DNA from: Streptomyces hawaiiensis
GTDB lineage: Bacteria > Actinomycetota > Actinomycetes > Streptomycetales > Streptomycetaceae
Assembly (NCBI RefSeq): GCF_004803895.1
Contig: NZ_CP021978.1
Span: 1,240,001-1,304,000, forward strand
Reading direction: 5' to 3'
Length of the DNA stretch: 64,000 bases
Shown: in pieces, positions 10,905-21,758 of the stretch
How positions within the stretch are numbered: the stretch's first letter is position 1
How the letters are laid out: every line of letters begins with the position of its first letter
The notes under the pieces: generated by a model
Database searches by the model: none
Told to the model about the DNA's origin: nothing
The model's input: only the letters and a program-made list of their open reading frames with translations
Translations under genes and position numbers: made by a program

Positions 10905-11172
10905 GGAGAGGTTCCCTGCTGAGGCATGGCTGATGACGGACAAGGCGGAACGGAAGGACGAGGAGGCGACGGCAAGCCCTTGCAGGGGGGCCTGTCGTTA
11001 CACGCGGGTGAAGTGTGTGGCGAGAGTTTCAGTCCGCGCCCTGGGCAGCGTCAAGAGGTTCCGAACGATGTCCGACAGGTCGAACGGCGCGCCCGACACG
11101 TAGTGGTGATCAGCCAGGCCGGCGCGCCTCGTCCCGGGAGCGTTGTCAGTAGCGGGTGGCAGCATCGGGCGC

Positions 11173-13140
11173 ATGACCAACACCACGGCATTCGACTGGC
11201 GGTCCTTCCTGCTCAAGTGGAGCGGGGAGTGGGCGGATCACCTGCCGGACGGCGAAACGCCGGGCGAGGACGACGAGGCCGCTCGGCACGCACGGTGGCT
11301 GGGCTTCCCGCCCGCGTCCGAGGAACGGATCGCCGCCATGGAGGAGCGCCTGGGCCGGCGGATGCCTCCGTCGTACCGGGAGTTCCTCCAGGTCACCGAC
11401 GGATGGCGGCACGCGGGCGGGTTCGTGTGGCTGCTGGCGGGGACCGAGGACGCGCACTGGCACGACAACGCGTCAGAGCTCGCGGACACGTTCGAGGAGT
11501 ACCTGGAAGAGGACGCAGGACCCGAGGAGCGTCGGGAGGCGGACATCTGGCGGCGCGGGCTGCAGCTCGACGTCGAGTCCGACGCCATCTACGTCCTCAT
11601 GGATCCCGAGGACGTGGACGAGGACGGTGAGTGGGCCGTGTACACGTGGGCGAGCTGGCGGGCCGCGCCACCGGATCGGTACGCGAACTTCCTGGCGTTC
11701 ATGCGGGACATGCACCGGGAGTTCCACAGCCTGCGGGCGCACCGGGGCGACGGGGAGCCGGTGTTCGTCAACGACACGACGCGAGAGCTGGACGCGCAGA
11801 TGGAGGAGGCCCGGCTGGAGGCGCTGGGCGGGCGCTGGGAGCGGGCCCTGAAGGCGCTGGACGAGGCCAAGGAGTACGGAAGACCGCGGGCCGCCGGGCT
11901 GGGAGACCAGATACGCCGCCTGCTGGGAGAGACCCACATGGTGTACTTCGACGGACTGGTGACGGACCCGCGGTACACGCGCGAGATGCTGCCGCCGCTG
12001 GTCGCCGAGCACGCGGCACACTCCTACCGGCACGACTCCACACTGAGGTTCCACCTGCGGGGCGCCGACGAGGACCTGGTGTCACTGGCTCACGCGACGC
12101 TGGAGCGGATGCGCGGCGGCACGTACCGGTACACGGCGGCCGGACCGTTCGGGGAAGCGGTCGAGCGCGCGCGGGAGCTGGCGCGGTGGGGGGACACCGA
12201 CGGGGCATGGCGGACACTGATCGATGCCCTGCCCCGGTGGGAGCCGCTGGGACCGGACCACCTGGCCCCCCTGGGCTGGGTGGCGGACCCCCTGCTCGGG
12301 CCGCTGCTGACCCCGGAGCGGGGCCGCGAACTGCTGGCCACTCCCCGGGGCGGGCAGCCCGGCGAGGGGCCGAGGCCGACGGCCGGGCTCGACCCGGGCG
12401 ACCTGGCGTGGCTCGCGGAGCCGGACCCGGGCAACAACCGCACGTCCTACCGGTTCGTCCTGGTGGAGGGGGTGGAGCCGGAAGAACTGCCCGGACGCCT
12501 GGGAGCCGGGGACGGGGACGGCCCGGTGCTGAACCAGCCCATGACCCTGTGGGAGGCGCGCCGCAGGTCGCTGGAGCGTCAGAGGGAGTTCTCGTCCTAC
12601 GACGACAGGGCTCTCATGGCGGCCGGCCGGGCCGGCTCCGGTTGGAGTTTCGCCTTCGACGGCGATCCGGCCCCGTTCGCCCCACGGAGGTTCGTCTCCC
12701 CGGCCGCCGCCGCAAGTGCCGGCACTCGCGCGGTGGTGGTGTGGAGCGGCCTGAGGGCGGGGCACCGGGAACCGTTCTTCCACATGTCGGTGGCGCGGGA
12801 CGGCGCCGAGCAGTACTCCTTCACCTGGATGGACGGAGAGGTCCGGCCGAGCGGGGAGATCCCGCGGGCGCTGGACCCGAGCCGGTTCTTCGGTGACCTG
12901 GAGGACGGCGTCGGGACGGAACGGTCGCTGCTGGAAGCGGTGGCCCGGGAGTTCGGTGTCTGTCTGCCCCGTCATGCCATCGTCAGGGGGCGGCTGCACA
13001 CGTTCACCACCCGTTCCTGGACGCGTCCGCCCAGGGACGGCGAGACCTACGGGGTGATCCGGGTGGGCTGGGGAGACGCGCTCCTGGCGGACGGCGAGCG
13101 GACGGGAAGGGACGAACCGGAGCGGACCGAGGACCGATAG
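11173..13140 (+). CDS. SMI1/KNR4 family protein with long C-terminal region
   Basis: 655-aa cytoplasmic protein. Residues ~40-190 match the SMI1/KNR4 (SUKH) fold: ASEERIAAMEERLGRRMPPS followed by YREFLQVTDGWR. The remaining 450 residues resemble no family I know; they include a helix-rich part (~215-400) and a second beta-rich part (~420-640). In bacteria SUKH proteins often serve as immunity proteins against secreted nuclease toxins, but many Streptomyces copies are orphans, and no toxin gene is visible here. ATG 11173 is the start just before the clear N-terminus; the ribosome site is weak. It stands alone between the GH43 gene and a small hypothetical gene. Confidence 0.75.
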   Translation: MTNTTAFDWRSFLLKWSGEWADHLPDGETPGEDDEAARHARWLGFPPASEERIAAMEERLGRRMPPSYREFLQVTDGWRHAGGFVWLLAGTEDAHWHDNASELADTFEEYLEEDAGPEERREADIWRRGLQLDVESDAIYVLMDPEDVDEDGEWAVYTWASWRAAPPDRYANFLAFMRDMHREFHSLRAHRGDGEPVFVNDTTRELDAQMEEARLEALGGRWERALKALDEAKEYGRPRAAGLGDQIRRLLGETHMVYFDGLVTDPRYTREMLPPLVAEHAAHSYRHDSTLRFHLRGADEDLVSLAHATLERMRGGTYRYTAAGPFGEAVERARELARWGDTDGAWRTLIDALPRWEPLGPDHLAPLGWVADPLLGPLLTPERGRELLATPRGGQPGEGPRPTAGLDPGDLAWLAEPDPGNNRTSYRFVLVEGVEPEELPGRLGAGDGDGPVLNQPMTLWEARRRSLERQREFSSYDDRALMAAGRAGSGWSFAFDGDPAPFAPRRFVSPAAAASAGTRAVVVWSGLRAGHREPFFHMSVARDGAEQYSFTWMDGEVRPSGEIPRALDPSRFFGDLEDGVGTERSLLEAVAREFGVCLPRHAIVRGRLHTFTTRSWTRPPRDGETYGVIRVGWGDALLADGERTGRDEPERTEDR

Positions 13141-13266
13141 ATTCCACAGCACTGTCGCAGCTGCCGACACATACGGACCGGCGTCCAGTTGTGTCGAGCG
13201 GCCGACGCGCCGGCGTTCACCCATGCTGGGCCAGGTGGCACCCCCTCCCTACGACAGGAGCCCCGC

Positions 13267-13482
13267 ATGCCCACGGACCCGCTCGGACGATTCCTGGCAG
13301 CTCTGGACCCGGAGCACCGCGAAGCTGTCGGCTCCAGGCCGCGCGAGGAGCAGGAACGCCTCGCGGCGGCCTGGGAGCGGGAACTGGAAGCGGACGACGA
13401 GCTCGACACCCTCGACGAGCTGTCACCGCCGGCGGCGGAGGCCGAGGCGGCCCGCCGCGTCCTGGAGCGCCACACCGACTAG
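13267..13482 (+). CDS. Small acidic hypothetical protein, 71 aa
   Basis: ATG 13267 has a clear AGGAG seven nucleotides upstream. The product is a charged, helix-prone soluble protein (PREEQERLAAAWERELEADD) without signal or membrane segment. I do not recognise the family. Third-position GC is high, as in real genes nearby. It sits between the SMI1 gene and the PKS, on the same strand as both, with 126 and 114 nt gaps. Confidence 0.6.
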   Translation: MPTDPLGRFLAALDPEHREAVGSRPREEQERLAAAWERELEADDELDTLDELSPPAAEAEAARRVLERHTD

Positions 13483-13596
13483 AGCGAAACACCCGCGGGC
13501 CGCCCCACCACCGCTTCGAGGCGACCGGAAGGCCCGCCGCCCGCCCACGTAGGCTCAACGTCGTTGCACTGCGGGGAACTTGAAGGGGCGGGGAGC

Positions 13597-16500
13597 ATGA
13601 CACGGGACGAGCTGATCCGGCCGGTGCCGGCACTGCTGAAGGAGCACGCCGAGCTGGCACCGGAACGGATCGCCTATGCCGACTCCGCTCGCGGCGTCAC
13701 CTACGCCGAGCTGGAGCGCCGCACCCGCGCACTGGCCGGGTACCTCACCCGGAGCGGACTCGCCCGCGGCGACCGTGTCGCGATCTGCCTGGGCAACCGC
13801 GTGGAGGCAGTGGAGAGTTGCCTCGCGGTCCTGCGGGCCGGGATGGTCGGTGTCCCGCTCGATCCACGCTCCTCCGACGCCGAGCTGGCCCACTTCCTGC
13901 GGGACAGCCGCGCCGCGTTCGTCATCACGGACGCCGCGCACCTCGTACGCCTGCGGCGCCTGGGATCGCCGTACGACCGTCTGGGGGCCCTGGTCACCGG
14001 GTCCGGTCCCGTCCCGGAGGGCGCCCGGTCGTTCCGGAGCGCGGTCGAGAGCGACGGGCCCGCGGAGATCGACACACTCGGCCTCGACGACCCGGCGTGG
14101 ATGCTCTACACCTCCGGCACCACCCACCGGCCCAAAGGCGTGCTGTCCACACAGCGGGCCGCGCTGTGGTCCGTGGCCGCCTGCTACGTCCCGCTGTTCG
14201 GTCTCTCGTCCGGCGACCGGCTGCTCTGGCCGCTTCCCCTGTTCCACAGTTTCAGCCACTCGCTGGCGATCCTGGGCGTGACGGCCGTGGGCGCGAGCGC
14301 CCGGATCGCCGGGGAGCCGGCGGCGCCCGGCGGTCTGCGGCAGGAGCTGCTCACGGCGTACGAGGGACTCGGTGGGCCCTTCACCGTGCTCGCCGGCGTG
14401 CCCGCGACGTATCACCGGCTGGTCGACTCGGCCGGTGCGGCACCTCAGGCGCTGCGGCTGTGCCTCGTCGCCGGTGCGCCGAGCGGTCCGGCACTGCGCG
14501 CGGCCGTGGAGGAGACCCTGGGAGCTCCCCTGCTCGACGCGTACGGAAGCACCGAGACCTGCGGCATGATCGCGGCCGATCGTCCCGGGGGGCCCAGGGT
14601 CGACGGTTCCTGCGGGCCGCCCGTGCCGGGCGTGGAGGTGCGGGTTGTCGATCCGGAGAGCGGCGAGGCCGTCGGGGACGGTGCCGAGGGCGAGATCTGG
14701 GTGCGGTCGCCGGGTCTGATGACCGGGTACCACGACCAGCCGGAGGCGACGGCCGCCGCGCTGCGCGACGGCTGGTACCGCACCGGCGACCTCGGCCGCC
14801 GCGTCGAGCACGGCCATCTGCGGGTCACCGGCCGGGTCAGCGAACTGATCATCCGGGGTGGCGAGAACATCCACCCGACGGAGATCGAGCAGGCCCTGCT
14901 GCGGTGTCCCGGCGTGTCCGACGCCGTGGCCGTCGGAGTGCCGCACGACGTGCTCGGCGAGGTGCCGATCGCCCTGGTCGTGCCGGGTCCGGACGGGTTG
15001 GACGCCCGGCGGGTGCTCGCCGAATGCCGGACCCTGCTGGCCGACTACAAGGTGCCGACCGAGATCCGCGAGATCGCCGCCGTCCCGCGCACCGCGTCCG
15101 GCAAGACAGCCCGGCACCGGCTGGCCGTCCCGGCCCCGGCCGCCTCCGCCGCGTCCGGCACCACCTCCACCGCTCTGTTCGAGCGGCTGCTGCCGCTCTC
15201 CCGGGACGACCAGGAGCGGGCGCTGCGCGAGTCGGTACTCGCCGAGACGGCCGAGGTGTGCCCACTCGCTCCGGGCGAAGCGGCGAGCGCGGACAGCCCC
15301 TTCACCGACCTCGGCATGACCTCCGTCGGCGCGGTCGAGCTGGTGGACCGGCTCGGTGCGCTGACCGGTCTGAGCCTGCCGTCGACGCTGGTCTTCGACC
15401 ATCCGGCACCGGCCGGGGTCGCCCGGTACCTGCGGGCCGCTCTGTTCGAGGGCCGGCCCGAGGCCCGGCGAGGGCGGGACGGCGGGCAGGCCCCGCCCTC
15501 CGCGGACGATCCCGTCGTGATCGTCGCCATGGCCTGCCGGTACCCCGGTGACGTCGAGTCCCCCGAGGACCTGTGGGAGCTGGTGTCGCGGGGACGGGAC
15601 GCCGTCTCGGGCTTCCCGACCGACCGCGGCTGGGACCTGGAAGCCCTGTACGACCCCGATCCCGACCGGATCGGCACCTCGTACACGCGTCACGGCGGGT
15701 TTCTGCACCGGGCCGCGGAGTTCGACGCCGGACTGTTCGGGATCTCACCGCGTGAGGCGCTCGCGACGGATCCTCAGCAACGGCTGCTTCTGGAGACGTC
15801 CTGGGAGGTGTGGGAGCGGGCCGGGATCGACCCGGCGTCGGTGCGCGAGAGCGAGACCGGCGTGTTCGTCGGCGTCATGTACGGCGACTACGCCACCCGC
15901 TTGCCCCGGCATCACGAGCTGGAGGCGCACCTGGGCCTGGGCTCGACGGGCAGTGTGGCCTCCGGCCGGATCTCGTACGTGTACGGTCTGCGCGGTCCGG
16001 CCGTCACCGTCGACACGGCCTGTTCGTCCTCGCTGGTGGCCCTGCACTGGGCGGCGCGGGCGCTGCGCTCGGGCGAGTGCTCGATGGCGCTGGCCGGAGG
16101 GGTCACGGTGATGGCGACGCCCGGGTCGTTCATCGCCTTCAGCCGCCAGCGCGGGCTGTCGCCGGACGGGCGCTGCAAGTCGTTCTCGGCGGCGGCCGAC
16201 GGTACGGCCTGGGGCGAGGGCGCGGGGCTCGTCCTGCTGGAGCGGCTGTCCGACGCGCGGCGCAACGGCCATCCGGTCCTGGCCGTGCTCCGGGGCTCCG
16301 CCGTCAACTCCGACGGCGCGTCCAACGGGCTCACCGCGCCCCACGGGCCTGCCCAGCAGCGGCTGATCACGCGGGCGCTGGCGGACGCGGGGCTGCGCGC
16401 CGGTGACGTGGACGCGGTGGAGGCCCACGGTACGGGCACCACACTGGGCGACCCCATCGAGGCGCAGGCCCTGCTGACCACCTACGGGCAGGACCGCGAG

Positions 16501-19500
16501 GAACCGCTGTGGCTCGGGTCGGTCAAGTCCAACCTCGGGCACACGCAGGCGGCGGCCGGGGTCGCCGGCGTCATCAAGATGGTGCAGGCCATGCGGCACG
16601 GCGAGCTGCCCCGGACCCTGCACGCCGACTCGCCCACACCGCACGTCGACTGGTCCTCGGGACGGGTGCAACTGCTGACCGCCGCCCGGCCCTGGCCGGC
16701 AACGGACCGGCCGCGGCGGGCGGGGGTCTCGGCCTTCGGGATCGGGGGGACCAACGCGCACGTGATCCTGGAGGAGGCGCCCAGGACGGCCGTCCCCCCG
16801 GAGCGGGCCTCGGCCCCGCCCGTTCCGTGGCTGCTCTCCGCCGCCGACGAGACGGCCCTGCGCGCCCAGGCAGCACGGCTCGCGGACGAGGTGACGCGGC
16901 GGCCCGACCTGGTGCCCGCCGACATCGGCCACTCACTCGCGCTGTCGCGCGGCGCCCTCCCGCACCGGGCGCTCGTGCCCGGTGGTGACCGGACCCGGGC
17001 ACGGGAGGCGCTGCACGCACTCGCAGCGGGCCGGAACGCGCCGGGCGTGGTGCGGGGACTGGCCGCCCCGGAGGTCCGTACGGCCTTCCTGTTCAGCGGG
17101 CAGGGTGCCCAGCGCCCCCGGATGGGCGCGGAACTGCGCGCCGCCTTCCCCGTCTTCGCCGAGGCGTTCGACGAGGTCTGCCGGCACCTGGACGACCGTC
17201 TCCCCCGGCCCCTGAGCGCGGTGCTGTCCGCCGGGCCGGGCTCGCCGGACGCGGCTCTGGTGGACCGTACGGACTTCGCTCAGGCCGGACTGTTCGCGTT
17301 CGAGGTGGCCCTGTTCCGGCTGCTGGAGTCGTGGGGCGTTCGAGCCGACCGCCTGGTGGGCCATTCGGTCGGCGAGCTGGCGGCCGCGCATGTCGCGGGA
17401 GTGCTCGACCTGCCCGATGCGGCGGCCCTCGTCGCCGCGCGCGGCCGGCTGATGCAGGCGTTGCCGGACGGCGGTGCGATGGTGGCGCTGGAGGCGGCCG
17501 AGGCGGAGGTTCTGCCGGCGCTGACCGGGTTCGAGGGGCGGGTGTCGATCGCGGCCGTCAACGGGCCCCGCTCGGTGGTGGTCTCAGGCGCGAAGGACGC
17601 CGTGCTCGCGGTCGCGGCCGGTTTCGAGTCGGACGGCCGCAGGACGGTACGACTGCGGGTGAGTCACGCCTTCCACTCGCCGCTGGTGGAGCCCATGCTC
17701 GACGAATTCCTGAGCGTCGCGGGTGACTTGACCTTCCGACCGCCGCGGATTCCGATCGTCTCCACCGTGACGGGCCGGCCCGCCGAGCCCGCGGAACTGT
17801 GCTCCCCCGATTACTGGGCGCGGCACGCCCGGCTCCCCGTGCGCTTCGCCGACGCCGTGCGCCGGCTCGCGGACGACGGCGTCTCGGCCTACCTGGAACT
17901 CGCCCCCGGGCCCGTGCTCACCGCGGCCGCCACCGACTGTCTGACCGACGCGGACACGCGCGGCTCCGTGCTCGCCGTGGCCACCCGAGGCGGTGCCCGC
18001 GAACCGGAGACGCTCCTGTCGGCCCTGGCGCGGCTGCACGTGGCCGGGGCCGATGTCGACTGGGCGGCGGTGTACGCGCGTTCCGGCGCGCGGCGGGTGG
18101 ATCTGCCGACGTACGCCTTCCAGCGGCAGCGGTACTGGCTGGACGCGTCGGGCCCGACGACCGGCGAACAGGCGCTGCTGGGCCCGGCCTTCCCGGTCCC
18201 GGACACCGGACGGACGGTGCTGACCGGGCTGTTGTCCCGCGCGGCCCACCCCTGGCTGGCCGACCACGTAGTCGCCGGGAACGTGATCGTGCCGGCGACG
18301 CTGCTCGTGGAGATGGCCGTACGCGCGGGCGACGAGGTGGGCTGCGGCGCGGTCGACGACCTCGTGATGCTGTCGCCGCTCGCCCTGCCCGGCTCGGCGG
18401 GGGTGCGTGTCCAGGTCGTGGTGGGCGCGAGGGACGACTCGGGCCGGCGGTCGCTCGACATCTACTCCCGGCCGGAGGAGTCCGCCGCGGACGTCCCGTG
18501 GACCAGGAACGCCTCCGGTCAGCTGGCCGCCGGGCACGTCCCACGGACCGCCCATGCCGGCCGAGGCCGGGCCACTGCCACTGCCACTGCCACTGCCACT
18601 GCCACTGCCGACGAGCATGCCCCGTGGCCGCCCCACGATGCCGAGGCGGTGGACCTCACCGGCGCGTACGCCGCCCTCGCCGACGCCGGACTCGCGTACG
18701 GGCCCGCCTTCCAAGGGGTCGGCGCTCTGTGGCGCCGCGGCGACGACGTCTTCGCCGAGGTCCGGCTGCCCGCCTCGCACGCCTCGGAAGCGGGCCGCTT
18801 CGGGCTTCATCCCGCACTGTTCGACGCGGCGTCGCACGCGCCGCTGCTCGCCGCACCCGACGACGCGGGCCCGATCCGGGTGCCGTTCGCATGGAGCGGA
18901 GTGAGCCTGCACGCCTCCGGAGCCACGGAGCTGCGGGTCCGGATCACTCGGACCGGCGCGGACACGGTCTCGCTGGCCCTCTCCGACCCGGCCGGCCGGA
19001 TCGTGGCACGCGTGGACTCCCTGACCACGCGAGAACTCCCCGCCGGCCAGGCCGTCGCAGCGGACGACCTGGTGGGAAGGGCCCTGCTGCGCCCCCGATG
19101 GGCGGCCCTGGAACTCTCCGGCGATGGCGACAGCGACAGCGACAGCGACGAGCACGCCTGGTCGGTGCGCGGGCCGGACGAACTCGGCCTTGCCGCGTTC
19201 CTGCCCCCCGGGGCCGGGAATCCGGAACTCGTCGCCGTGACGGCCGTCTCCGGCGCGGCGGATTCCGACCCTCCGGGTGCCGTGCACGAGCTGACGGGCA
19301 GGGTGCTCGCGACGCTTCAGGACCTGCAGGACGATCCCGGCGCGGCGGGCTCACGGCTGGTGGTGGTGACCCGGGACGCCACCGCACCGGTGCCGGACCT
19401 GGCGGGCGCGGCCGTCTGGGGGCTGGTGCGCGCGGCCCAGTCGGAGCTGCCCGGGCGGGTCGTCCTGGTGGATGTGGACGGGCGGCCCGAGTCGCTGCGG

Positions 19501-20565
19501 ACGCTGCCCGCGGCCGTCGCCACCGGCGAGCCTCAACTGCGCGTGCGGGAAGGGCGGGTGACGGTTCCCCGGCTGGCCGCGGTCGGTGACGCCCCGGACA
19601 CGGGGACGGCGGCCCTCGGCGCGGACGGCACGGTGCTCATCACCGGAGGCACCGGCGCGCTCGGCGCCGAACTGGCCCGTCACCTGGTCGCCGAACACGG
19701 CGTGCGGCATCTGCTGCTGACCGGCCGCCGCGGCCCGAAGGCGCCCGGGGCCGAGAAACTGCGCGACGAGCTCGCGGAGTCGGGAGCACGGGTCGACGTC
19801 GTCGCGTGTGACGCCGCGGACCGCGCCGCGCTGTCCGAGGTGATCGAACGCTGCGAGCCACCGCTGACGGCCGTGGTGCACGCCGCCGGTGTCCTGGACG
19901 ACGGCGTGCTGGACGCGCTGACCCCGGACCGGATGGCCGCCGTGCTGCGGCCGAAGGCCGACGCGGCCTGGAATCTGCACGAACTGACCCGGGACATGGG
20001 CCTTTCGGCGTTCGTCGTGTTCTCCTCCGTCTCCGGTCTGCTCGGCCGGGCGGGTCAGGGCAACTACGCGGCCGCGAACTCCTTCCTCGACGCCCTCGCC
20101 CGGCGGCGCGCCGCCGCAGGGCTCCCCGCGCTGTCGCTGGTGTGGGGGCCGTGGGAGCACGCCGACGGCATGGCGGCCGGGCTGCCCGGACAGCGTTCCG
20201 GGCCGCGTGAGGTGCTCGTCCCGCTGTCCACACGGCAGGGTCTGGCCCTCTTCGACGCGGCGCTGCGCACGACCGAGCCGGTCCTGGCACCGATTCTGCT
20301 GGACCGGGCCGCACTTCGGTCCGGCGGAGGACACCTGCCACCACCGTTGCGCGGTTTCGTCCGTCCCGAACGGCCGACCGCGGCGACAGGGGCCGATTCC
20401 TCCGGCGATCCGGGGCGGCTGCCGGAGCCGGGGGCTGGCGGGCGCGGCTGGACCGGCTGCCCGCCGGCGACCGGCAGGCGGCGCTCGAGGATCTGCTGCG
20501 TCAGGATGTCGCGGCGGTGCTCGGCTACCCGCATGCCGACGCCCTCCCGGCCGGGCGGTCCCTGA
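13597..20565 (+). CDS. Single-module type I PKS: CoA ligase-ACP-KS-AT-DH-KR (frame breaks before ACP-TE)
   Basis: ATG 13597 gives 2322 aa to the stop in this frame. Domains: an AMP-forming acyl/aryl-CoA ligase loading domain ([11 protein letters not shown] at 171, GWYRTGDL at 392, catalytic Lys 503); ACP1 (LGMTSV, Ser 576); KS 637-1060 (Cys 809 in VDTACSSS, His 944 and 982); AT ~1160-1475 (Ser 1257 in GHSVG; HAFH at 1357, the malonyl-CoA signature); DH (His 1557 in [10 protein letters not shown], Asp 1743 in FDAASH); KR from ~2010 (GGTGALG, Tyr 2157, LDD at 2100 typical of B-type). No ER. The last ~50 residues are out-of-frame nonsense: the second ACP and TE continue in the -1 frame after the G run at 20430-20434. 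With one more G the protein would be about 2690 aa. Predicted chemistry: a carboxylic starter is activated, extended by malonate, reduced and dehydrated. Confidence 0.93.
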   Translation: MTRDELIRPVPALLKEHAELAPERIAYADSARGVTYAELERRTRALAGYLTRSGLARGDRVAICLGNRVEAVESCLAVLRAGMVGVPLDPRSSDAELAHFLRDSRAAFVITDAAHLVRLRRLGSPYDRLGALVTGSGPVPEGARSFRSAVESDGPAEIDTLGLDDPAWMLYTSGTTHRPKGVLSTQRAALWSVAACYVPLFGLSSGDRLLWPLPLFHSFSHSLAILGVTAVGASARIAGEPAAPGGLRQELLTAYEGLGGPFTVLAGVPATYHRLVDSAGAAPQALRLCLVAGAPSGPALRAAVEETLGAPLLDAYGSTETCGMIAADRPGGPRVDGSCGPPVPGVEVRVVDPESGEAVGDGAEGEIWVRSPGLMTGYHDQPEATAAALRDGWYRTGDLGRRVEHGHLRVTGRVSELIIRGGENIHPTEIEQALLRCPGVSDAVAVGVPHDVLGEVPIALVVPGPDGLDARRVLAECRTLLADYKVPTEIREIAAVPRTASGKTARHRLAVPAPAASAASGTTSTALFERLLPLSRDDQERALRESVLAETAEVCPLAPGEAASADSPFTDLGMTSVGAVELVDRLGALTGLSLPSTLVFDHPAPAGVARYLRAALFEGRPEARRGRDGGQAPPSADDPVVIVAMACRYPGDVESPEDLWELVSRGRDAVSGFPTDRGWDLEALYDPDPDRIGTSYTRHGGFLHRAAEFDAGLFGISPREALATDPQQRLLLETSWEVWERAGIDPASVRESETGVFVGVMYGDYATRLPRHHELEAHLGLGSTGSVASGRISYVYGLRGPAVTVDTACSSSLVALHWAARALRSGECSMALAGGVTVMATPGSFIAFSRQRGLSPDGRCKSFSAAADGTAWGEGAGLVLLERLSDARRNGHPVLAVLRGSAVNSDGASNGLTAPHGPAQQRLITRALADAGLRAGDVDAVEAHGTGTTLGDPIEAQALLTTYGQDREEPLWLGSVKSNLGHTQAAAGVAGVIKMVQAMRHGELPRTLHADSPTPHVDWSSGRVQLLTAARPWPATDRPRRAGVSAFGIGGTNAHVILEEAPRTAVPPERASAPPVPWLLSAADETALRAQAARLADEVTRRPDLVPADIGHSLALSRGALPHRALVPGGDRTRAREALHALAAGRNAPGVVRGLAAPEVRTAFLFSGQGAQRPRMGAELRAAFPVFAEAFDEVCRHLDDRLPRPLSAVLSAGPGSPDAALVDRTDFAQAGLFAFEVALFRLLESWGVRADRLVGHSVGELAAAHVAGVLDLPDAAALVAARGRLMQALPDGGAMVALEAAEAEVLPALTGFEGRVSIAAVNGPRSVVVSGAKDAVLAVAAGFESDGRRTVRLRVSHAFHSPLVEPMLDEFLSVAGDLTFRPPRIPIVSTVTGRPAEPAELCSPDYWARHARLPVRFADAVRRLADDGVSAYLELAPGPVLTAAATDCLTDADTRGSVLAVATRGGAREPETLLSALARLHVAGADVDWAAVYARSGARRVDLPTYAFQRQRYWLDASGPTTGEQALLGPAFPVPDTGRTVLTGLLSRAAHPWLADHVVAGNVIVPATLLVEMAVRAGDEVGCGAVDDLVMLSPLALPGSAGVRVQVVVGARDDSGRRSLDIYSRPEESAADVPWTRNASGQLAAGHVPRTAHAGRGRATATATATATATADEHAPWPPHDAEAVDLTGAYAALADAGLAYGPAFQGVGALWRRGDDVFAEVRLPASHASEAGRFGLHPALFDAASHAPLLAAPDDAGPIRVPFAWSGVSLHASGATELRVRITRTGADTVSLALSDPAGRIVARVDSLTTRELPAGQAVAADDLVGRALLRPRWAALELSGDGDSDSDSDEHAWSVRGPDELGLAAFLPPGAGNPELVAVTAVSGAADSDPPGAVHELTGRVLATLQDLQDDPGAAGSRLVVVTRDATAPVPDLAGAAVWGLVRAAQSELPGRVVLVDVDGRPESLRTLPAAVATGEPQLRVREGRVTVPRLAAVGDAPDTGTAALGADGTVLITGGTGALGAELARHLVAEHGVRHLLLTGRRGPKAPGAEKLRDELAESGARVDVVACDAADRAALSEVIERCEPPLTAVVHAAGVLDDGVLDALTPDRMAAVLRPKADAAWNLHELTRDMGLSAFVVFSSVSGLLGRAGQGNYAAANSFLDALARRRAAAGLPALSLVWGPWEHADGMAAGLPGQRSGPREVLVPLSTRQGLALFDAALRTTEPVLAPILLDRAALRSGGGHLPPPLRGFVRPERPTAATGADSSGDPGRLPEPGAGGRGWTGCPPATGRRRSRICCVRMSRRCSATRMPTPSRPGGP
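18571..18606 (+). repeat. (GCCACT)6 hexanucleotide repeat inside the PKS
   Basis: Six exact tandem copies of GCCACT, in frame, encode (Ala-Thr)6 within the DH region of the PKS, between its two catalytic motifs, most likely a surface loop. A 6-nt unit keeps the reading frame when copy number changes, so length variation between strains would be tolerated. Confidence 0.9.
19129..19149 (+). repeat. (GACAGC)3 GAC repeat inside the PKS linker
   Basis: In-frame tandem repeat encoding Asp-Ser-Asp-Ser-Asp-Ser-Asp in the linker between DH and KR. It is a second low-complexity expansion in the same gene, with a hexanucleotide unit as in the GCCACT tract. Confidence 0.85.
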
Positions 20566-21674
20566 CCGAGCTGGGATTCGACTCCCTGACCGCGATGCAG
20601 ATCCGCAACCGGTGGAGCACGGCGCTGGGGATCCGGCTGTCTGCGGCGTTGGTGTTCGAGCACCGCACGACCGGAGAGCTGGCCCGGCACCTGCTCGGCC
20701 GATTGTCCGACACCCCGGCCGCCGCGGCAGCTCCCGAGGCCGCGGAGGCCGAGCGGCCCGCGTACACCCTCTCCTCGCTGTTCCGCAGTGTCAGTGCCTG
20801 CGGGCAACCGGTGGCGGCGATGCACCTGCTCGTCACCGCGTCCTGGGCGCTGCCCACCTTCACGGCCGCCCGGGGCCACGAGCACGCGCCGCCCCCGATC
20901 CGCCGCTCCCACGGCCGCCCCGGCTCGGGAAGGCCGACGGTCGTCTACTTTCCCGCCTACCACCCCTCGCTCGCGTCGGGAGGTGGCGATTTCCCTCGCT
21001 TCCACCGCGCGTTCCACGACGACCTGGACGTGCTGGAGTTCCCGCACCCCGGGATCGGCGCCGGGTCCGCCGTACCGGAGGACCGCGCCGCGCTGGCGTG
21101 CACGCAGGCCGAGAACGTCCTGGCTCACACCGGCGACGGTCCCCTCGTGATCGTAGGACGGTCCGCGGGCGGCAACGTGGCACACCTCGTGGCCCGCCGG
21201 CTGGAGAGCATGGACCGGGTACCGGCCGGCCTGGTCCTGCTGGACACGTACCACATCACGCCGGACGACCACGGCAAGGACTGGCTGCTGTCCCTGGCCG
21301 CTCCCCCGCCGCGGGACTCCGGACGGCCCCTGTTCACCGGGGACGACGACAGCGCCCTCGCGGCGATGGGGGCCTACAACCGCATCTTCCTCGGCTGGCA
21401 CCCCGAACCGGTCACCACGCCGACGCTCCTCGTCCGCGCGCTGCGCCCCACACCCGCGATGGCCGCCTCCGCGGACGCCGACGACTGGCGTACGTCCTGG
21501 CCGTCGGCGCACGACGTCCTGGACGTCCCCGGCGACCATCTGACGATGATGCGGGAACACGCGCAGTCAACGGCTTCGGCCGTCCGCACCTGGATCGAGG
21601 CGTCGTCCGCGGACCGGGCGCGAACGCACCGCGCCGGCCGTCCGGATACCGCCGAGCAGCAGGATTGTCCGTGA
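20517..21674 (+). CDS. PKS C-terminal part: second ACP and thioesterase (same gene as 13597-20565, -1 frame)
   Basis: Homologous coding in this frame reaches back to about 20433 ([15 protein letters not shown] is readable from there); 20517 is only the first start-like codon. ACP2 has LGFDSL, with its phosphopantetheine Ser at 20583. A linker of ~70 residues follows, then an alpha/beta-hydrolase thioesterase with nucleophile GRSAGG (Ser codon 21162), acid in LLDTYH and histidine in GDHLTMM. It lacks its own ribosome site, so it makes sense only fused to the upstream module. The junction PEPG|GWRARL is restored by one extra G in the five-G run at 20430-20434, or could be reached by -1 slippage there. 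The TE would release the finished acid or lactone. Confidence 0.85.
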   Translation: MLGYPHADALPAGRSLTELGFDSLTAMQIRNRWSTALGIRLSAALVFEHRTTGELARHLLGRLSDTPAAAAAPEAAEAERPAYTLSSLFRSVSACGQPVAAMHLLVTASWALPTFTAARGHEHAPPPIRRSHGRPGSGRPTVVYFPAYHPSLASGGGDFPRFHRAFHDDLDVLEFPHPGIGAGSAVPEDRAALACTQAENVLAHTGDGPLVIVGRSAGGNVAHLVARRLESMDRVPAGLVLLDTYHITPDDHGKDWLLSLAAPPPRDSGRPLFTGDDDSALAAMGAYNRIFLGWHPEPVTTPTLLVRALRPTPAMAASADADDWRTSWPSAHDVLDVPGDHLTMMREHAQSTASAVRTWIEASSADRARTHRAGRPDTAEQQDCP

Positions 21675-21758
21675 TCGGTAACAGACGGATCCACCGGCCG
21701 CCTTCCGCCCTCTTGCCGTATGCACGGGCTCCACGGCGACGGCGAAGGAACACAAGAC

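Noticed and set aside
18571..18606. Tandem repeat as a possible CRISPR or regulatory iteron
   Set aside because: Units are 6 bp, without spacers, and in frame within a PKS domain; it is a coding microsatellite.
13597..21674. The thioesterase at 4864-5636 as a confirmed partner of this PKS
   Set aside because: They are 8 kb apart, with the GH43 gene on the other strand and the SMI1 gene between; the link is possible but not supported by an operon or shared element.
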